A stretch of 64,000 nt of DNA, taken from the NCBI GenBank assembly GCA_947085255.1, contig CAMTVQ010000009.1, positions 1 to 64,000 on the forward strand. The letters run 5' to 3'. A model generated the notes under the pieces. It was not told where the DNA came from. It ran no database searches and was given only the letters and a program-made list of their open reading frames with translations. This document shows positions 42,173 through 50,323 of this stretch, in pieces. How positions within the stretch are numbered: position 1 is the first letter of the stretch; each line of letters opens with the position of its first letter. The position numbers and the translations under genes are program-made. The stretch is from CAMTVQ01 sp947085255. GTDB taxonomy: Bacteria > Bacteroidota > Bacteroidia > Sphingobacteriales > Sphingobacteriaceae.

Positions 42173-43432
42173 TTATTTTAAGCCAAACTCTTTCTTTACT
42201 GCTGGTACAAAATCCAATTTCTCCCAAGTAAAAAGTTCTACTTTCATTTTTTTCTTGGTACCATCTGGACCTACAAAGGTTTTCTCCACTGTTTCATTCT
42301 CTCTACCCATGTGTCCGTATGCAGCTGTTTCGGCATACATAGGGGTACGTAGTTTTAGACGTTGCTCAATAAAGTAAGGACGCATATCAAATAACTTCTC
42401 TACTTTTTTGGCTATCTCGCCATCGGTTAGTTTTACCTTAGCAGTACCATTGGTACTTACATAAATACCCATAGGCTTGGCTACACCAATAGCATACGAT
42501 ACCTGTACCAATATTTCGTCTGCTACACCCGCAGCAACTAAATTTTTGGCAATATGACGTGTAGCATATGCTGCTGAACGATCTACTTTTGAAGGATCTT
42601 TTCCAGAGAATGCACCACCACCGTGTGCACCTTTACCACCGTAGGTATCTACAATAATTTTACGACCAGTAAGTCCAGTATCACCATGTGGTCCACCGAT
42701 TACGAATTTTCCGGTTGGGTTAATGTGGTATTTAATCTTATCGGTAAATAACTTCTTCAGCTCCGACTTTTTCAATTTTTTGATTACACGTGGAATCAAA
42801 ATTTCAATCATGTCTTTTTCTATTTTGGCCTGCATTTTCTTCTCCGTATCAAAATCGTCATGCTGAGTAGATATTACAATAGCATCAATACGTTGCGGCT
42901 TATGGTCATCGCTGTATTCAATCGTTACCTGGCTTTTTGCATCAGGACGCAAATATTTTATCTCTTTATTTTCGCGACGTAGTATAGCCAACTCAATCAA
43001 AAGTTTGTGTGCTAAATCTAACGCCAACGGCATATAGTTATCTGTTTCGTTAGTTGCATAACCAAACATCATCCCTTGGTCACCTGCACCTTGGTCTTCT
43101 TTCTTCTTCTTATCAACACCTTGATTAATATCCGCAGATTGCTCATGAATGGCCGAAAAAATACCACATGAGTTGGCTTCAAACATATATTCCGACTTCG
43201 TATATCCTATTTTACGAATTACATCACGCGCAATAGATTGTACATCTAAGTACGTTTTAGATTTTACCTCACCAGCCAATACCACCTGTCCGGTAGTTAC
43301 TAAGGTTTCGCAAGCTACTTTCGACTCAGGGTCGAAAGCTAAAAAGTTGTCAATAAGGGCGTCCGAAATTTGGTCGGCCACTTTGTCGGGATGTCCTTCA
43401 GAAACCGACTCAGAAGTAAATAAATAAGCCAT
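42173..43432 (-). CDS. metK: S-adenosylmethionine synthetase
   Basis: 419 residues. The family motifs are GHPDKVADQISDALID (about 13-28), GAGDQGMMFGYA (about 117-128) and GGGAFSGKDPSKVDRS (about 275-290). It makes SAM from methionine and ATP in the cytoplasm. The SAM-II-type element and a TACTTTTG promoter lie in its leader, so feedback control by SAM is expected. It ends with its own terminator. Confidence 0.97.
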   Translation of the reverse strand: MAYLFTSESVSEGHPDKVADQISDALIDNFLAFDPESKVACETLVTTGQVVLAGEVKSKTYLDVQSIARDVIRKIGYTKSEYMFEANSCGIFSAIHEQSADINQGVDKKKKEDQGAGDQGMMFGYATNETDNYMPLALDLAHKLLIELAILRRENKEIKYLRPDAKSQVTIEYSDDHKPQRIDAIVISTQHDDFDTEKKMQAKIEKDMIEILIPRVIKKLKKSELKKLFTDKIKYHINPTGKFVIGGPHGDTGLTGRKIIVDTYGGKGAHGGGAFSGKDPSKVDRSAAYATRHIAKNLVAAGVADEILVQVSYAIGVAKPMGIYVSTNGTAKVKLTDGEIAKKVEKLFDMRPYFIEQRLKLRTPMYAETAAYGHMGRENETVEKTFVGPDGTKKKMKVELFTWEKLDFVPAVKKEFGLK

Positions 43433-43495
43433 TTTTACGTGTTAAGTTATGTTTACACCAAAAGCAGAAAGCGAAAATTGCGGGTAAAAAAGAGG

Positions 43496-43567
43496 CGGTC
43501 TTTAGCGATTTTTTTACGTGGTTGCAATCTTACTCGTTTAAGGCGAGCATACAAATCAGTCCACTTT
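43496..43567 (-). promoter_or_regulatory. SAM-II-type riboswitch in the metK leader
   Basis: Read on the minus strand: GTGG (43561-43564), CTGATTT (43553-43559), an extra hairpin CTCG/CGAG in the loop, the conserved ATTGCAACCACGT (43516-43528) whose CCAC closes stem P1, an A run, then GCTAAA (43501-43506). These are the conserved positions of the SAM-II pseudoknot known from Alphaproteobacteria and Bacteroidota. It begins a few bases after the -7 box TACTTTTG (43576-43583). It lies about 64 bases from the start codon, longer than usual for SAM-II. Confidence 0.8.
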
Positions 43568-43676
43568 GGTGGCTGCAAAAGTAAAACTATTATTTTGGAA
43601 TGAAAAATTTTGTTCGACACTCATTATTAATACTTTTGAGGTCACATTTTTATATTGTCGTTAAAAACTGAACAAC

Positions 43677-44558
43677 GTGCGAAAAAATCTTCTTTTTGTA
43701 ATCAACCCCATCTCTGGAGGAAAAGCCAAACGCCATGTGCCCGATTTAATAGATGCTGAATTAGATCACGAGCAATATGATTATGATATAGCTCATACCG
43801 ATGACGTTGATCATGCCCGTAAGCTGTCCAAATCGGCTGCTTATTTGGGCTACGATAGCGTAATTGCCGTAGGTGGCGATGGTACCGTAAACGAAGTAGC
43901 ACGCGGTATGATTGGGCAACCTGCCTCTTTGGGTATTATCCCTTTTGGTTCTGGTAATGGCTTAGCACGTTTTATGGGCATACCCATTGATGCCAAAAAA
44001 GCTATTCAAATGCTCAATAAGAGTACTATCGAAACCATTGACTCCGCCACTTTTAACGACTTACCCTTTTTTAATATGGCGGGTATTGGCTTTGATGCAC
44101 ACATCAGTATGTTGTTTGCCAATTTAACCAACCGTGGGTTTTCGGGTTATATTAAAACTACGCTGCAAGAACTATCGAGTTATAAGCCAAAAGAGTATCG
44201 CATTACGATTGATGGTAAAACGTATGAGCGCTCTGCATTTATGATTAGCATAGCCAACAGTTCGCAGTATGGCAACGATGCGCACATTGCCCCACATGCC
44301 GATATTAAAGATGGTTTGTTGGATGTGTGTATTGTAAAGCGTTTTCCGCTGTATAGTTTTCCATTATTGGCGTATCGGTTAATGAGTAAAAGCGCTCATA
44401 AATCTGATTATGTAGAGATTATTAAAGGAAAAAATATCGTTATTGAGCGAGAAGAGGCTGGCGCCATCCATTTAGATGGGGAACCCCGAGAAATGGGTAA
44501 GGAATTGCATATCAACATACATCCTTTATCGGTAAATATATTGGTGGCAACTATCTAG
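43677..44558 (+). CDS. YegS/BmrU-type lipid kinase
   Basis: 293 residues from a GTG start. The diacylglycerol-kinase catalytic domain has the nucleotide loop VGGDGTVNEVARG (about 63-75) and IPFGSGNGLARF (about 86-97); the C-terminal beta domain ends in IHLDGEPREMG. It phosphorylates a lipid or sphingoid alcohol. A promoter TTG / TACTTTTG (43610-43612, 43631-43638) precedes it. Its stop codon is only 2 bases from the boundary of the solitary cassette at 44561. Confidence 0.9.
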   Translation: MRKNLLFVINPISGGKAKRHVPDLIDAELDHEQYDYDIAHTDDVDHARKLSKSAAYLGYDSVIAVGGDGTVNEVARGMIGQPASLGIIPFGSGNGLARFMGIPIDAKKAIQMLNKSTIETIDSATFNDLPFFNMAGIGFDAHISMLFANLTNRGFSGYIKTTLQELSSYKPKEYRITIDGKTYERSAFMISIANSSQYGNDAHIAPHADIKDGLLDVCIVKRFPLYSFPLLAYRLMSKSAHKSDYVEIIKGKNIVIEREEAGAIHLDGEPREMGKELHINIHPLSVNILVATI

Positions 44559-44591
44559 GAGTTAGCGGCAAGCTAAAACAACATCTATACA

Positions 44592-45653
44592 ATGAAAAAC
44601 CAGTTTACATTAACAATCATTTTAATTTCCTTTTTTTTATCTGTAAATGCTCAAGTAAAGGTATATGACAGTAATAATAATCCTGTTTCAAATGTGAAAA
44701 TATTCTCTAAAGATGGACGATTAATAGCACTTAGTGATTGGAAAGGAGAAATAGATATTTCAAATTTAGAATTTCCTAAAAAAGATAGTATAGAAATTTA
44801 TCATTCAAAATATATTTCAAAGAAAATGGTCTGGAATGATATAAATGAAAAAATAGAAATTTATTTAAAACCTGATTCTATCCATAAACTTGAAGAAGTT
44901 ATCATAACTGCTAAAAAACTAGAGTATTTATCGTTAAAAGGATATTTTTTTTCCTACCAGATCATGGATAATGTAGTACTAACCTTTTCTGATGGGATTG
45001 TCGAATATTATATCAATTTGACTAAGGAAAAAGTAATTGACACAAGAATTATAGAATCTAGAACTTTTAAAAATAATGATTCTATAAAAGCTTTTTGGAA
45101 AAGAAAAGACCACCCTGCTGTCAATGTCATATCAATGCGTCCTCTTCCTCCATTCGATTTCAATGAAGAAGTTTTACTTTCAGATTGGAATAACTATAAA
45201 GTTGAGCAAGATGGAAATATTAAAAGTAAAAATAAAGTAATCGGTAGAATTACCAATTATAATGATGACTCAGAACTCAGAATTGAATATTTCTCTCCAG
45301 AGAACACAAAGAAAATCTCAATTTTAGGACTAACATCGGAAATAAAAAACAAAACTATCGTAGAAAAATTTAACTCTCCAACACCTAAAATTGAAAAAAT
45401 TGCAAATCTAGACTTATATTATAACAGCGAAATAACTAAAAAAGACATTTCTGTTAATTATGAATTAATTCAAGGTTTTTATATTATAAAAAAGAAATCT
45501 TTATCTAAAGATAACTTTAAAACTATTTTAAATGAGAAAGAGGAAGGAGAACAACTCAGTAATTATTTAGAAAATAAAACGATTTCTGTAATACCAAAAT
45601 TTATAGAATTAATGCTTTATAAGAATTTAGAACTAATTCCTAATGAAAAATAA
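44592..45653 (+). CDS. Carboxypeptidase-regulatory-like secreted protein in a solitary cassette
   Basis: 353 residues. A signal peptide (1-20) is followed by a short CarboxypepD-reg-like beta domain (VKVYDSNNNPVSNVKIFSKD), then IHKLEEVIITAKK, the usual hinge to a TonB-plug region, and then an unassigned beta-rich part. There is no barrel, so it is not a complete receptor. Base composition is far more AT-rich than both neighbours. The gene is bracketed by GTTAGCGGCAAGC (44561-44573) and the inverse GCCTGCTGCTAAC (45661-45673). Confidence 0.65.
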   Translation: MKNQFTLTIILISFFLSVNAQVKVYDSNNNPVSNVKIFSKDGRLIALSDWKGEIDISNLEFPKKDSIEIYHSKYISKKMVWNDINEKIEIYLKPDSIHKLEEVIITAKKLEYLSLKGYFFSYQIMDNVVLTFSDGIVEYYINLTKEKVIDTRIIESRTFKNNDSIKAFWKRKDHPAVNVISMRPLPPFDFNEEVLLSDWNNYKVEQDGNIKSKNKVIGRITNYNDDSELRIEYFSPENTKKISILGLTSEIKNKTIVEKFNSPTPKIEKIANLDLYYNSEITKKDISVNYELIQGFYIIKKKSLSKDNFKTILNEKEEGEQLSNYLENKTISVIPKFIELMLYKNLELIPNEK

Positions 45654-45660
45654 TTTAAAA

Positions 45661-45750
45661 GCCTGCTGCTAACAGCATATTTGCAATAGGCGGGGTTTCG
45701 TGCTCCGCATAAAGTTCAGTGGTAAAATTCCGCCCATCGCAAATCTGCCA
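45661..45750. repeat. attC-like palindrome of the solitary cassette
   Basis: Arms TATTTGCAATAGGCGGGG and CCGCCCATCGCAAAT pair with few mismatches. The centre read in inverse (TTTTACCACTGAACTTTATG then CGGAGCACGAAACC) is similar to the centres of R5 and R6. The left tip GCTAAC follows the cassette rule. The right tip lacks a clear GTT core (CCAACCGCTATAAC), so it may be decayed. Confidence 0.65.
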
Positions 45751-45763
45751 ACCGCTATAACTC

Positions 45764-46111
45764 ATGAAAAAGCAAACTAAACTCAACGATTTTTCGGGGC
45801 TTGTGTACTCTACCGACCCCGATTTTAAACCTCCTGTACCCGATAACGAAGAAGAAGACACCTTGCCTGCACCACAACAAAATCTACGCATCTACCTCGA
45901 CCGCAAAGGTGGTGGCAAAATGGTAACAGCTATTGCTGGTTTTACCGGAAAAACGGGTGATATTGAAGCTTTAGGTAAAAAGCTAAAAACAAAATGCGGA
46001 GTAGGCGGCACCGTAAAGGATAGAGAAATACTAATTCAAGGCGATTTTAGAGATAAAATACTGCTTTTACTACAAGAAGAAGGCTATAAAGCAAAAAAAG
46101 CGGGAGGGTAA
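45764..46111 (+). CDS. SUI1/eIF1-like protein (YciH), copy 2
   Basis: 115 residues. LKTKCGVGGTVKDREILIQG and EEGYKAKKAGG match the SUI1 domain. It is homologous to the copy at 6173-6526 but differs through most of the N-terminal half, and its codons are AT-rich like its neighbours. Two such genes in one Bacteroidota genome would be unusual. The attC-like palindrome of the solitary cassette ends just before its ATG, so its original promoter may have been displaced. Confidence 0.9.
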   Translation: MKKQTKLNDFSGLVYSTDPDFKPPVPDNEEEDTLPAPQQNLRIYLDRKGGGKMVTAIAGFTGKTGDIEALGKKLKTKCGVGGTVKDREILIQGDFRDKILLLLQEEGYKAKKAGG

Positions 46112-46166
46112 ATTCCTCTCTACCGTCATCCTAAAAGGGTAAAAAATCGAGCAATATAGATTCTTT

Positions 46167-46199
46167 TTGTCTGATAAAAACAAAAAATCTTTACTTTTG
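46167..46199 (+). promoter_or_regulatory. pckA promoter
   Basis: TTG (46167-46169) is followed after 22 bases by TACTTTTG (46192-46199), 36 bases before the ATG at 46236. The TTG could be read as an in-frame start codon but fits better as the -33 box. Confidence 0.6.
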
Positions 46200-46235
46200 C
46201 CTTCTTTAACATACATCAAAAACGATTTAGAGTAT

Positions 46236-47852
46236 ATGAACGAATTCGGACTAAAAGCTAAAAACGCATCATTAGCTGATATTGGATTAGGAAAAGTAGA
46301 AACGGCTTATTGGAATTTAAGTCCTGCCGAGTTGGTAGAAACGGCTTTATTACGTGGCGAAGGGCACTTAGTAGATTCGGGTGCATTAGCTGCCGATACA
46401 GGTGAATTTACTGGACGCTCACCTAAAGATAGGTTTGTTGTATGCGATGCTATTACCGAAAATAGTGTATGGTGGGGTGATGTAAATATTAAATTCGACT
46501 CAGCAAAGTTTGATGCCCTATACGATAAGGTATGCACTCATTTAGAAGGCAAAAAAGTGTTTGTACGTGATGCCTATGCATGTGCCGACCCTAAATACCG
46601 TTTAAATATTCGTGTGGTAACTGAATCAGCCTACCAAAACATATTTGCCAACAATTTATTTTTGCGCCCTACAGCTAAAGACTTAGAAACCTTTACCAAC
46701 GATTGGACCATTGTAGCCGCACCCAGCTTTAAAGCCGACCCTGCTATTGATGGTACGCGTCAGCATAATTTTGCCATACTTAACTTTACCCGCAAGGTGA
46801 TTTTGATAGGTGGAACTGGTTATACTGGCGAAATTAAAAAAGGAATTTTTGGCGTACTTAATTTTGTATTGCCACACGACCATAAAGTACTTTCTATGCA
46901 TTGCTCTGCCAATATTGGCAAAGAAGGCGATACAGCTATTTTCTTTGGATTATCGGGTACAGGTAAAACTACCTTATCTGCCGACCCTAATCGTGGATTG
47001 ATTGGTGATGATGAACATGGCTGGGCAGATAATTCGGTATTTAATTTAGAAGGTGGTTGCTATGCAAAATGTGTGGATTTAACAGCCGAAAAAGAACCAG
47101 AAATATGGGAAGCCATAAAATTTGGAGCATTACTCGAAAATATCCGTTGTTTCCCGAATACCAAAACAGTTGATTTTACCAATATCAGTGTTACCGAAAA
47201 TACACGTGTAGCCTACCCATTGCACCACATTAGCAATGCTGTAGAGCCTTCGGTGGCAAGCACTCCTAAAAATATATTTTTCCTTACGGCAGATGCCTTT
47301 GGCGTACTGCCTCCTATTTCTAAATTAGATGCAGGGCAAGCCATGTACCACTTTATTTCGGGTTATACAGCTAAAGTTGCTGGTACCGAAGCGGGTGTAA
47401 CCGAACCTCAAACTACCTTTTCAGCTTGTTTTGGACGTGTATTTTTACCCTTACACCCTACACAGTATGCCGAAATGTTGGGTAAAAAATTAAAGGAAAA
47501 CCCGAATGTAAATGTATGGTTGGTAAATACGGGCTGGACAGGTGGTGCTTACGGTACAGGTTCTCGTATGAAACTAAGCTATACTCGCGCCATGATTACC
47601 GCTGCTTTGGAAGGAAAATTGGCAAACGTAAATTTTGAAAAGCATCCTGTGTTTGGTTTAAATATGCCTACAAGTTGCCCTAATGTACCTGCCGAAATAT
47701 TAAACCCACGCAATACCTGGGCTGATAAAACAGCTTACGACAATAAAGCTGCCGAATTGGCCTCAGCATTTGTGAAAAACTTTGCACAATATGCAGATGG
47801 CGCCAATGCCGAAATTTTGGCAGCAGCACCAAAAGCGAGTGTGATTGCATAA
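46236..47852 (+). CDS. pckA: Phosphoenolpyruvate carboxykinase (ATP)
   Basis: 538 residues from the ATG at 46236, about the length of the E. coli enzyme. Motifs: GEFTGRSPKDRFVV (about 62-75), the kinase loop GLSGTGKTTLSADP (about 240-253), GDDEHGW and later TGWTGGAYGTGSRM. It converts oxaloacetate and ATP to PEP for gluconeogenesis. A TTG start 69 bases upstream is rejected because it overlaps the promoter. Followed by a hairpin at 47873-47963. Confidence 0.95.
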   Translation: MNEFGLKAKNASLADIGLGKVETAYWNLSPAELVETALLRGEGHLVDSGALAADTGEFTGRSPKDRFVVCDAITENSVWWGDVNIKFDSAKFDALYDKVCTHLEGKKVFVRDAYACADPKYRLNIRVVTESAYQNIFANNLFLRPTAKDLETFTNDWTIVAAPSFKADPAIDGTRQHNFAILNFTRKVILIGGTGYTGEIKKGIFGVLNFVLPHDHKVLSMHCSANIGKEGDTAIFFGLSGTGKTTLSADPNRGLIGDDEHGWADNSVFNLEGGCYAKCVDLTAEKEPEIWEAIKFGALLENIRCFPNTKTVDFTNISVTENTRVAYPLHHISNAVEPSVASTPKNIFFLTADAFGVLPPISKLDAGQAMYHFISGYTAKVAGTEAGVTEPQTTFSACFGRVFLPLHPTQYAEMLGKKLKENPNVNVWLVNTGWTGGAYGTGSRMKLSYTRAMITAALEGKLANVNFEKHPVFGLNMPTSCPNVPAEILNPRNTWADKTAYDNKAAELASAFVKNFAQYADGANAEILAAAPKASVIA

Positions 47853-47872
47853 TATACTGCTGATTAATTTAT

Positions 47873-47963
47873 AAAAGAGGCTGTTTCAAATCCTATACAT
47901 GTTACCCTTCGACTACGCTCAGGGTGACAGAAAAATAAAATAGTTTTTGAGAGAGCCTCTTTT
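47873..47963 (+). terminator. pckA terminator with a second inverted repeat in its loop
   Basis: Outer stem AAAAGAGGCT / AGCCTCTTTT with a T run. Inside its loop lies GTTACCCTTCGACTACGCTC followed by AGGGTGAC (47901-47928), a sequence of the type found repeatedly between genes in many Bacteroidota genomes. The stem continues partially as TCAAA / TTTGA. Confidence 0.6.
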
Positions 47964-47995
47964 TTGTGCTTGCTTTTTGCTTAAAATACTTGCTC

Positions 47996-49672
47996 ATGAA
48001 TCCTATTATTACCAATTTATCTACCCTAAAAGCGCCACATGGCACTACTCTTTCTTGTAAAGGTTGGGTGCAAGAAGCCGCTTTGCGTATGTTGCTCAAT
48101 AATTTAGATGCCGAAGTAGCCGAACGTCCCGAAGAACTAATTGTGTATGGCGGACGCGGAAAAGCAGCACGTAACCCTGAGGCTTTTCAATTAATTGTAA
48201 AGGCATTACAAGATTTAGAAAACGACGAAACCCTTTTAATACAATCGGGTAAAGCAGTGGGCATATTACCTACACATAAAGATGCCCCTCGGGTACTTAT
48301 CTCTAACTCGCAAATAGTACCTAAATGGGCAACTTTCGATTATTTCCGTGAACTGGAAGATAAGGGCCTTACCATGTACGGGCAAATGACTGCTGGTTCA
48401 TGGATTTATATTGGCTCGCAAGGCATTGTACAAGGCACTTATGAAACCTTTGCCGAAATAGCTCGTCAGCATTTTGGTGAAAGCCTAAAAGGTACTATTT
48501 CGGTAACTGCTGGATTGGGTGGTATGGGTGGCGCACAGCCATTGGCTATTACCATGAATGAAGGTGTATGCTTAGCTGCCGAGGTAGAAGAATGGCGCAT
48601 CCAAAAACGATTGGATACCCGCTATATTGATGTAATGCTGCATGATATTGATGAAGCCATTGATAGAGCAGTAACTGCCAAGAAAAATGGAGAAGCGCTT
48701 TCTATAGGTGTGGTGTGTAATGCCGTTGATTTATTGCAACGCTTAATTGATAGAAACATCGTTCCAGAAATACTAACAGACCAAACTTCGGCGCATGACC
48801 CCTTAGTCGGTTATTTTCCAAAGGGATTGTCCGTTGCCGAAGCCAATGTGCTGCGTGAAAAAGACCCAAAAACGTATATGGCTCGCGCCTATGAAACCAT
48901 GGCATTGCATGTAGAACTGATGCTGAAGTTGCAAAAAATGGGCGCCATTACTTTTGATTATGGCAATAATTTACGCGGACGTGCTTTAGAGCATGGGGTA
49001 AAAAACGCATTTGATTTCCCTGGATTTGTTCCTGCTTATATTCGTCCATTATTTTGTGAAGGAAAAGGTCCATTCCGTTGGGCTGCTTTAAGTGGCGACC
49101 CGCAAGATATTTACGAAACGGATAAACTGATATTAGAACTATTTCCCGACAACAAGCCTTTGGCACGTTGGATTAAAATGGCACAAGAGCGTATTGCTTT
49201 TCAAGGATTACCAGCACGCATCTGTTGGTTAGGGCAAGGCGAGCGTGAAAAAGCAGGATTAGCTTTCAACGAATTAGTACGTACTGGTAAAGTAAAAGCA
49301 CCTATTGTAATTGGTCGCGACCATTTAGATACAGGCTCTGTAGCTTCTCCAAACAGAGAAACCGAAGCCATGATGGATGGTAGCGATGCCATTGCAGATT
49401 GGCCAGTATTAAATGCCTTGATTAACACCGCAGGTGGTGCAAGTTGGGTATCTTTACACCACGGTGGCGGGGTAGGTATTGGCTACTCTATACATGCCGG
49501 AATGGTAATAGTTGCAGATGGTACAGAAGATGCGGCTATTCGCATTAAACGGGTATTACACAATGATCCTGCAATGGGTGTTATACGCCATGCGGATGCT
49601 GGCTATGATATTGCAAAAGACACAGCTCGCAAACACCGTTTAGATATTACCGAACGATTAAAAAGTAAATAA
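47996..49672 (+). CDS. hutU: Urocanate hydratase
   Basis: 558 residues. YGGRGKAARNPEAF (about 52-65), MTAGSWIYIGSQGIVQGTYE (about 129-148, NAD site) and GGGVGIGYSIHAGMV near the end are typical. It converts urocanate to imidazolone propionate in histidine breakdown, using tightly bound NAD. The ATG at 47996 is used; the frame is open 30 bases upstream but that part has no family match. No hutH or hutI is seen, but a formimidoylglutamase-like gene lies nearby at 50324. Confidence 0.95.
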   Translation: MNPIITNLSTLKAPHGTTLSCKGWVQEAALRMLLNNLDAEVAERPEELIVYGGRGKAARNPEAFQLIVKALQDLENDETLLIQSGKAVGILPTHKDAPRVLISNSQIVPKWATFDYFRELEDKGLTMYGQMTAGSWIYIGSQGIVQGTYETFAEIARQHFGESLKGTISVTAGLGGMGGAQPLAITMNEGVCLAAEVEEWRIQKRLDTRYIDVMLHDIDEAIDRAVTAKKNGEALSIGVVCNAVDLLQRLIDRNIVPEILTDQTSAHDPLVGYFPKGLSVAEANVLREKDPKTYMARAYETMALHVELMLKLQKMGAITFDYGNNLRGRALEHGVKNAFDFPGFVPAYIRPLFCEGKGPFRWAALSGDPQDIYETDKLILELFPDNKPLARWIKMAQERIAFQGLPARICWLGQGEREKAGLAFNELVRTGKVKAPIVIGRDHLDTGSVASPNRETEAMMDGSDAIADWPVLNALINTAGGASWVSLHHGGGVGIGYSIHAGMVIVADGTEDAAIRIKRVLHNDPAMGVIRHADAGYDIAKDTARKHRLDITERLKSK

Positions 49673-49681
49673 TACGCACAT

Positions 49682-49741
49682 GAAACCTGCATCCCGCCTC
49701 AAACGGGACATCAAGGAGATGAAAATTATAATGCAGGTTCC
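49682..49741. repeat. Nested inverted repeat after hutU
   Basis: Outer arms GAAACCTGCAT / ATGCAGGTTCC and an inner hairpin CCCGCCTCAAACGGG (49693-49707). No T run follows, so it may be a weak terminator or a small repeat element. Confidence 0.45.
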
Positions 49742-49772
49742 ATGAATCCTTTTATAAATAAATTATTTTCTC

Positions 49773-50306
49773 ATGAAATATATATTCGTAGTAACAGCCG
49801 CCTTATTTTTAATGGCCTGTGGCCAAAAACCTAAAACTACCTCTGTAAGTACACAAGGTTTTTTTGAAGGTAAATGGGAAGCCAACCGTTTAGTAGTAAT
49901 TATGCATGGTGTATTTGGTGGCGAGCAAGACAGTATGTTTACGGTAGCTCCTAATGAGTTTTTATCAAAATTGAGGGTAAAACCACATACCGCGCTATTT
50001 AATGCGGATGGTACCTATATTGAACAATATTACGACGAAAAGGATACTGTAATTTTAACCAATGGTGGGCGTTGGGCGACTCGTTTAGATACTTTAAGCT
50101 TATCACAAGTAACTCCTTTTGTAAAAAATTCGAAGTATAAGTTTATCCCCAGTATTGATTCTTTGGGAAATAGCATCGGGTTAAATTTGTATCAGTTGGT
50201 AGATTTTGATTTTGATGGTAAAGAAGACGATGAGTACGCTTTGTTTATGATTCGTTACCAACCAAAGGAGGAAGAAAAAAGCTGGTGGGAAGATCTGTTC
50301 TCCTAA
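49773..50306 (+). CDS. Lipoprotein of unknown function
   Basis: 177 residues. Lipoprotein signal MKYIFVVTAALFLMAC (Cys 16). The mature domain is beta-rich, with GKWEANRLVVIMHGVFGGEQ, TALFNADGTYIEQYYD and an Asp-rich stretch VDFDFDGKEDDEY that could bind calcium. No family is recognised. It converges on the formimidoylglutamase-like gene with only 17 bases between the two stops. Confidence 0.65.
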   Translation: MKYIFVVTAALFLMACGQKPKTTSVSTQGFFEGKWEANRLVVIMHGVFGGEQDSMFTVAPNEFLSKLRVKPHTALFNADGTYIEQYYDEKDTVILTNGGRWATRLDTLSLSQVTPFVKNSKYKFIPSIDSLGNSIGLNLYQLVDFDFDGKEDDEYALFMIRYQPKEEEKSWWEDLFS

Positions 50307-50323
50307 GCCATAAACATCCTTTT

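Noticed and set aside
46167..46235. TTG start for pckA at 46167
   Set aside because: It coincides with the -33 box, and the added residues have no family match.
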